Shown piece after piece: positions 6,055 to 9,533 of a DNA stretch of 9,533 nucleotides. A program made the translations under genes and the position numbers. The notes beneath the pieces are model-generated. The model was not told the DNA's origin, searched no databases, and was given only the letters and a program-made list of their open reading frames with translations. Each line of letters opens with the position of its first letter. Position 1 is the stretch's first letter. Source of the stretch: Chitinophagaceae bacterium (GTDB lineage Bacteria > Bacteroidota > Bacteroidia > Chitinophagales > Chitinophagaceae); NCBI GenBank assembly GCA_025455205.1, contig JALOMZ010000035.1, positions 1 through 9,533 of the forward strand, written 5' to 3'.

Positions 6055-7020
6055 ATGCAGCATTCTGAACTCAAATTGGCCGCCCTCCGCACCCTCCAGC
6101 TTGAAGCCGACAGTGTGGCCGGCCTGCAGGCCTATATAGACGACAGCTTTGTGGAGGTGGTGGAGACCATCTTCCGGTGTAAGGGCCGGTTGGTGGTGAG
6201 CGGCATTGGCAAAAGCGCCCTGGTAGCCCAGAAAATTGTGGCCACCCTCAACAGTACAGGCACCCCCAGCGCCTATCTCCATGCAGCCGATGCCATCCAT
6301 GGCGACCTGGGCATGGTTACCGAAGATGATGTGGTGATGATCATCAGCAAGAGCGGCAACAGTCCGGAGATCAAAGTACTGGTGAGCCTCATCCGCAATT
6401 TCGGCAACACCCTCATTGGCATGGTGGGCAACATGGACAGCTATCTGGCCCGTCATTCCAGCCTGGTGGTAAACACTACGGTGAGCCAGGAAGCCTGTCC
6501 CAATAACCTGGCCCCCACCAGCAGCACCACCGCGCAGATGGTGATGGGCGATACCCTGGCCGTATGCCTGATGAAACTCAAGGGCTTCTCCGCCGAGGAT
6601 TTTGCCCGTTTTCACCCCGGCGGCACCCTGGGCAAGAAGCTGTTCCTGCGGGTGAAAGACCTGATTGCCGACAACCCCATCCCCCGTGTGTTGCCCGACA
6701 CGCCGCTGCCCGAAACCGTGATTGAAATGACGCAGAAGCGGCTGGGTGCCACCGCCGTGGTGAACAACGACGGCAGCCTCTTTGGCATCATCACCGATGG
6801 CGACCTGCGGCGCATGCTGGAACGCCGCCAGCCCATTGCAGGGGTGCTCGCGCGGGATATCTGCAGCACCAGCCCCTGGACCACCACGCCAGACACCATG
6901 GCTGTGCAGGCCCTGGATGTGCTGCGGCAGCATGATATCACCCACCTGGTGGTGGTGAACAACAACCAATATGCCGGAATCCTACATTTGCACGACCTCG
7001 TAAAAGAAGGACTTATCTAA
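6055..7020 (+). CDS. kdsD: KpsF/GutQ family D-arabinose-5-phosphate isomerase
   Basis: The 321-residue product interconverts ribulose 5-phosphate and arabinose 5-phosphate, the first step towards Kdo of lipopolysaccharide, in the cytosol. The SIS domain (about 35-170) shows SGIGKSALVAQK (49-60), HAADAIHGDLG (77-87), ISKSGNSPE (97-105) and TSSTTAQMVMGD (155-166). FHPGGTLGKKL (187-197) is the family signature linking to two CBS domains (about 200-258 and 264-321; GIITDGDLRRML at 244-255). Length and order match KdsD/KpsF/GutQ. ATG 6055 is chosen over the open frame from 5932 because similarity begins there and a perfect promoter box sits just before it; the leader is too short for a Shine-Dalgarno. 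manC follows after 60 bp, so cotranscription is likely. Arabinose-5-phosphate isomerase paralogues (KdsD, KpsF, GutQ) cannot be told apart from sequence alone; the symbol is the generic one. Confidence 0.93.
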   Translation: MQHSELKLAALRTLQLEADSVAGLQAYIDDSFVEVVETIFRCKGRLVVSGIGKSALVAQKIVATLNSTGTPSAYLHAADAIHGDLGMVTEDDVVMIISKSGNSPEIKVLVSLIRNFGNTLIGMVGNMDSYLARHSSLVVNTTVSQEACPNNLAPTSSTTAQMVMGDTLAVCLMKLKGFSAEDFARFHPGGTLGKKLFLRVKDLIADNPIPRVLPDTPLPETVIEMTQKRLGATAVVNNDGSLFGIITDGDLRRMLERRQPIAGVLARDICSTSPWTTTPDTMAVQALDVLRQHDITHLVVVNNNQYAGILHLHDLVKEGLI

Positions 7021-7032
7021 CCAAAGACCACC

Positions 7033-7062
7033 CCCGCCTGCTGCCCTTGCAGCCAGCGCGGG
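7033..7062. other. GC-rich hairpin between kdsD and manC
   Basis: CCCGC (7033-7037) pairs with GCGGG (7058-7062), and GCTGC (7040-7044) with GCAGC (7049-7053), around a 4-base loop. No T-run follows, so it is not a typical terminator. It could act as an mRNA stability or processing element within a kdsD-manC transcript, or be chance in GC-rich sequence. Confidence 0.35.
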
Positions 7063-7080
7063 CACAACATCAGCACCAGC

Positions 7081-8163
7081 ATGAACACCAATCAGTATGT
7101 GGCCATCATGGCCGGCGGTATCGGAAGCCGTTTCTGGCCCATGAGCCGCAACAAGATGCCCAAGCAGTTCCTCGATGTGCTCAATACGGGCCAGTCGCTG
7201 CTGCAGGGTACCTTCCAGCGCTTTGCCAGCTTTGTACCGGTGGAAAATATCTTCGTGATCACCTTTGAGGAATATGCCCCGCTGGTGGCCCGGCAACTGC
7301 CCGAATTACCGGATGCCAATATCCTGCGGGAACCAAGCCGCAAAAGCACCGCGCCCTGCGTGGCCTACATGGCCTTCAAACTGCTGCAGCGCAACCCCGA
7401 TGCCTCCTTCATTGTTTCGCCCAGCGACCATATGGTGGCCGACCCGCAGGGCTTTGCCAACCTGGCCCAGGTGGCCCTGCAGTTTGCCGAACAGCACTCC
7501 GCCCTCGTAACCCTGGGCATCACCCCTACCTACCCCAATACAGGGTACGGTTATATCCAGTACGAACAGGAGCCGGTGGAAGACAACGTATACCGGGTGA
7601 AGACATTCACGGAAAAGCCCAACCTGGAACTGGCCAAAACCTTCATTGCCAGCGGCGACTTCCTCTGGAACGCCGGCATCTTTGTATGGAAAGCCAGCGA
7701 CATCCTGGCTGCCTTTGAAGAGCACCTGCCCGAGATGTATGAAGTATTTGCCGCCGAACGAGAACTCTTTGACAGCCCGCAGGAGCAGGGAGCCCTGGAA
7801 CGCATCTACCCGCAGTGCACCAATATCTCCATCGACTATGGCATCATGGAAAAGGCGCGCAATGTGCACATCATTCCTGCCTCCATTGGCTGGAGTGACC
7901 TGGGCACCTGGAACAGCGCCTATGACAACATGGACAAGGACTACCTGGGCAACGCAGTGAGCGGCAACAACGTGATGGTGATAGACGCCACGCGCAACAT
8001 GGTGCACGTGCCCCATAACAAGCTGGTGGTGCTGCAGGGGCTCGATGATTTTGTTATTGTAGACACCAACGATGTACTCCTGATCTGCAAAAAAGACAAG
8101 GAACAGGAGATCAAGGACTATATGGCCGAAGTGAAACGCAACAAGGGCGATAAGTTCCTTTGA
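7081..8163 (+). CDS. manC: Mannose-1-phosphate guanylyltransferase (GDP-mannose pyrophosphorylase)
   Basis: The 360-residue cytosolic enzyme makes GDP-mannose from mannose 1-phosphate and GTP, a donor for lipopolysaccharide, capsule and glycoprotein sugars and the precursor of GDP-fucose. The nucleotidyltransferase signature AGGIGSRFWPMSRNKMPKQF is at 11-30. SPSDH (113-117) carries the metal-binding aspartate, TFTEKP is at 175-180, FLWNAGIFVW at 194-203, IDYGIMEKA at 251-259 and GWSDLGTW at 270-277. The protein ends after the short left-handed beta-helix-like part, without the C-terminal phosphomannose isomerase domain of bifunctional ManC/AlgA (about 470 residues), so it is the single-domain type common in Bacteroidota. 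No Shine-Dalgarno precedes ATG 7081. It lies 60 bp behind kdsD and ends before a strong terminator. The sugar specificity is assigned by family resemblance. Confidence 0.94.
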   Translation: MNTNQYVAIMAGGIGSRFWPMSRNKMPKQFLDVLNTGQSLLQGTFQRFASFVPVENIFVITFEEYAPLVARQLPELPDANILREPSRKSTAPCVAYMAFKLLQRNPDASFIVSPSDHMVADPQGFANLAQVALQFAEQHSALVTLGITPTYPNTGYGYIQYEQEPVEDNVYRVKTFTEKPNLELAKTFIASGDFLWNAGIFVWKASDILAAFEEHLPEMYEVFAAERELFDSPQEQGALERIYPQCTNISIDYGIMEKARNVHIIPASIGWSDLGTWNSAYDNMDKDYLGNAVSGNNVMVIDATRNMVHVPHNKLVVLQGLDDFVIVDTNDVLLICKKDKEQEIKDYMAEVKRNKGDKFL

Positions 8164-8181
8164 CCCTTCTGGTCCCCGAAG

Positions 8182-8196
8182 GCGGGCTTCTCCCGC
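8182..8196. other. Small hairpin after manC
   Basis: GCGGG-CTTCT-CCCGC is a 5-bp GC stem with a 5-base loop, 18 bp past the manC stop. It has no T-run and may merely add to the following terminator. Confidence 0.35.
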
Positions 8197-8202
8197 AAGA
8201 TG

Positions 8203-8234
8203 ATGGCGCTGGCATACCCGGCGCCATTTTCTTT
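8203..8234 (+). terminator. Intrinsic terminator of manC
   Basis: ATGGCGC (8203-8209) pairs with GCGCCAT (8221-8227), and the stem continues inward with TGG/CCG to a 5-base loop (CATAC), 10 bp in all including one T-G wobble. TTTTCTTT follows directly. It closes the kdsD-manC unit. Its T-run reaches the last bases of the convergent doxX-like stop codon (8233-8235). Confidence 0.8.
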
Positions 8235-8667
8235 ACCCGGGCCGCCGGAAATGCCATCCGGCCCAGGCCAGCAGCAGCGGATGTACTACCAGCAGACGCA
8301 GCCAGGCCACCCACAGGGGCACGCATAAGCCCTGCGGATCCAGGCAGCCACCCTGTTGAATGAACCACACATGGGAGGGGATAAAAGCAATCAGCATCAC
8401 CAATATACCCATGGCGCCAATGCGTCGCGTTGCCGGCAGCGCCAGCAACACAGCCAGCAGCAGTTCCGCCACCCCACTGGCCGCATTGATCAGCATGGGA
8501 TTGGGCAGGTAATCTGGCACCAACGGATAATAGAACCCGGGCATCCGGAAATGATTGAGCCCCGCCGCCGCATAAAAGATCACCTGCAGGGCCAGGCTCC
8601 ACTCATGCCACCCCTGGGGAATATAAATGATGGAACGCCGCATACCGTGGAGTTTGGGGCAATTCAT
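8233..8667 (-). CDS. DoxX-like family integral membrane protein
   Basis: The 144-residue protein has four predicted membrane segments, at about 24-41, 58-77, 83-103 and 116-138, as in the DoxX/DoxX-like superfamily. Typical marks are AAGLNHFRMPGFYYPLVPDY (33-52), where the family usually has a G-x-x-HF...P.FY pattern, and SHVWFIQQGG (98-107) after the third helix. Members are small inner-membrane proteins; some are linked to quinone or thiol redox chemistry, but no substrate can be given here. ATG 8667 is preceded by an A-rich stretch (AAAGAAAA on the minus strand), whereas a second ATG at 8643 (residue 9) would give 136 residues and fits the family equally well. It is convergent with manC, sharing the terminator zone, and divergent from the aminotransferase across 28 bp. 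Confidence 0.8.
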   Translation of the reverse strand: MNCPKLHGMRRSIIYIPQGWHEWSLALQVIFYAAAGLNHFRMPGFYYPLVPDYLPNPMLINAASGVAELLLAVLLALPATRRIGAMGILVMLIAFIPSHVWFIQQGGCLDPQGLCVPLWVAWLRLLVVHPLLLAWAGWHFRRPG

Positions 8668-8695
8668 TTTTCTTTACACAAAATGGCGCCCTATT
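8668..8695. promoter_or_regulatory. Short divergent spacer between the doxX-like gene and the aminotransferase gene
   Basis: Only 28 bp separate the two starts if ATG 8667 is right (52 bp with ATG 8643). Promoters for both must overlap each other or the coding regions. A TTTG at 8653-8656 could be a -33 element for the aminotransferase, but no good TAnnTTTG follows at the right distance. Confidence 0.3.
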
Positions 8696-9533
8696 ATGCT
8701 ACTACAATCCAAACTCCCCAATGTTGGCACCACCATCTTCACCGTCATGAGTGCACTGGCATCAGAATACCAGGCCATCAACCTGGGGCAGGGCTTTCCG
8801 GACTATCCCATGGACGAAGGCCTCACCGAAGCGGTGAATAAAGCCATGAAAGACGGATTCAACCAGTATGTGCATATGGCCGGCTATATGCCGCTGCGCG
8901 AAGCCATTGCCCGGAAAGTGAAGCGCCTGTATGGCACCGACATTGATGCCGAACGCGAAGTGACCATTACTCCCGGCGGCACCTATGCCATCTACAGCTC
9001 CATTACGGCCGCCATCCGCCCCGGCGATGAGGTGATCGTATTTGAGCCCGCCTACGACAGCTATATCCCCAATATTGAGATCAATGGCGGCAAAGCCATC
9101 CGCCTGCCGCTGCAGTTTCCCGATTACAGCATCAACTGGGAGGCCGTGCGGGCAGCCATCACGCCGCAAACCCGCATGATCCTGCTCAACTCGCCGCACA
9201 ATCCCACCGGCGCGGTGCTTAGCGAACAGGACATTGCTGAACTGCGCCAGATCGTAGCCGGCACCCGCATCCTCATCATGAGCGATGAAGTGTATGAACA
9301 CCTCATCTTCGACGGGAAGCAACACCACAGCATGCTGCGCTACCCCGACCTGCTGGAAAGGAGTTTTGTGGCCTTTTCCTTCGGCAAGGTTTACAACTGC
9401 ACCGGCTGGAAGCTGGGCTATTGCATAGCACCGGAAGCATTCACGCGCGAATTCCGAAAGGTGCACCAGTTCAATGCATTCAGCTGCAACACCCCCATGC
9501 AGGTGGGCATTGCAGACTATCTTGACCAGGAGG
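8696..9533 (+). CDS. Methionine aminotransferase-like class I/II aminotransferase (partial, 3' end missing)
   Basis: 279 residues are visible and the frame is cut by the window edge; the family has about 380. It is a fold-type-I PLP aminotransferase of the YbdL/kynurenine aminotransferase branch, which transfers the amino group of methionine or aromatic amino acids to 2-oxo acids in the cytosol. Visible marks: the N-terminal INLGQGFPDYPMDEGL (28-43), TPGGTYAIY (92-100) in the cofactor phosphate region, NSPHNPTG (165-172) with N169, SDEVY (196-200) with D197 and Y200, and SFGKVYNCTGWKLGY (228-242) with the Schiff-base lysine K231. The C-TGWK-LGY form is characteristic of the YbdL-like group, which works for example in methionine salvage. 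The start at 8696 gives the usual N terminus; the ATG at 8683 is in another frame. The C-terminal arginine that binds the substrate carboxylate lies outside the window. Confidence 0.88.
   Translation, partial: MLLQSKLPNVGTTIFTVMSALASEYQAINLGQGFPDYPMDEGLTEAVNKAMKDGFNQYVHMAGYMPLREAIARKVKRLYGTDIDAEREVTITPGGTYAIYSSITAAIRPGDEVIVFEPAYDSYIPNIEINGGKAIRLPLQFPDYSINWEAVRAAITPQTRMILLNSPHNPTGAVLSEQDIAELRQIVAGTRILIMSDEVYEHLIFDGKQHHSMLRYPDLLERSFVAFSFGKVYNCTGWKLGYCIAPEAFTREFRKVHQFNAFSCNTPMQVGIADYLDQE

Noticed and set aside
6040..6969. 309-residue open frame on the minus strand across kdsD
   Set aside because: Shadow frame of a GC-rich gene; the plus strand has the complete SIS-CBS-CBS protein.
8762..9466. 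234-residue open frame on the minus strand at the right end
   Set aside because: Shadow of the aminotransferase, whose plus reading is open to the window edge with the PLP lysine motif in place.

Overview
The window looks like an ordinary chromosomal stretch of a Bacteroidota bacterium, probably of the Chitinophagaceae or a near relative. Support: the protein families and their wording (a RecQ with a long C-terminal extension, KpsF/GutQ-type isomerase, single-domain ManC, DoxX-like protein), a perfect Bacteroidota -7 box (TACCTTTG) seven bases before a start codon, absence of clear Shine-Dalgarno sequences, and hairpin repeats between genes. Genus and species cannot be read from the sequence.

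Layout, left to right. (1) 1-1743, minus: a Cys/Met-metabolism PLP enzyme of the cystathionine gamma-synthase family, whose reading frame runs without a stop into a fragment that resembles the C-terminal scaffold domain of SecA, most like the Chloroflexota (Anaerolineae) form as I remember it. This is most probably a chimeric contig end. (2) 1904-2425, plus: a divergent Lrp/AsnC regulator. The 160-bp gap between the two holds two AT-rich palindromes suited to be its operators. (3) 2426-3414: about 990 bp without a credible gene but full of repeats: an 86-bp direct repeat carrying hairpins, a 28-bp hairpin repeat, a cluster of GTCC/GGAC REP-like palindromes, a terminator-like hairpin and a period-8 tandem repeat. 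(4) 3415-5736, minus: RecQ helicase. (5) 6055-7020 and 7081-8163, plus: KdsD-type arabinose-5-phosphate isomerase with CBS domains, then mannose-1-phosphate guanylyltransferase, ending in a clear intrinsic terminator. (6) 8233-8667, minus: DoxX-like membrane protein, convergent with manC. (7) 8696-9533, plus: methionine-aminotransferase-like class I/II aminotransferase, cut by the window edge.

How the genes fit together. kdsD and manC both make nucleotide-sugar or sugar-phosphate precursors for the cell surface (Kdo for lipopolysaccharide, GDP-mannose for glycans) and may be cotranscribed. The PLP lyase and Lrp-type regulator form a classic divergent amino-acid-metabolism pair. RecQ is a housekeeping repair gene. 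I found no new defence, mobile or biosynthetic system. The points worth a second look are the PLP-enzyme/SecA join, the paired palindromes upstream of lrp, and the layered repeats at 2466-3168.
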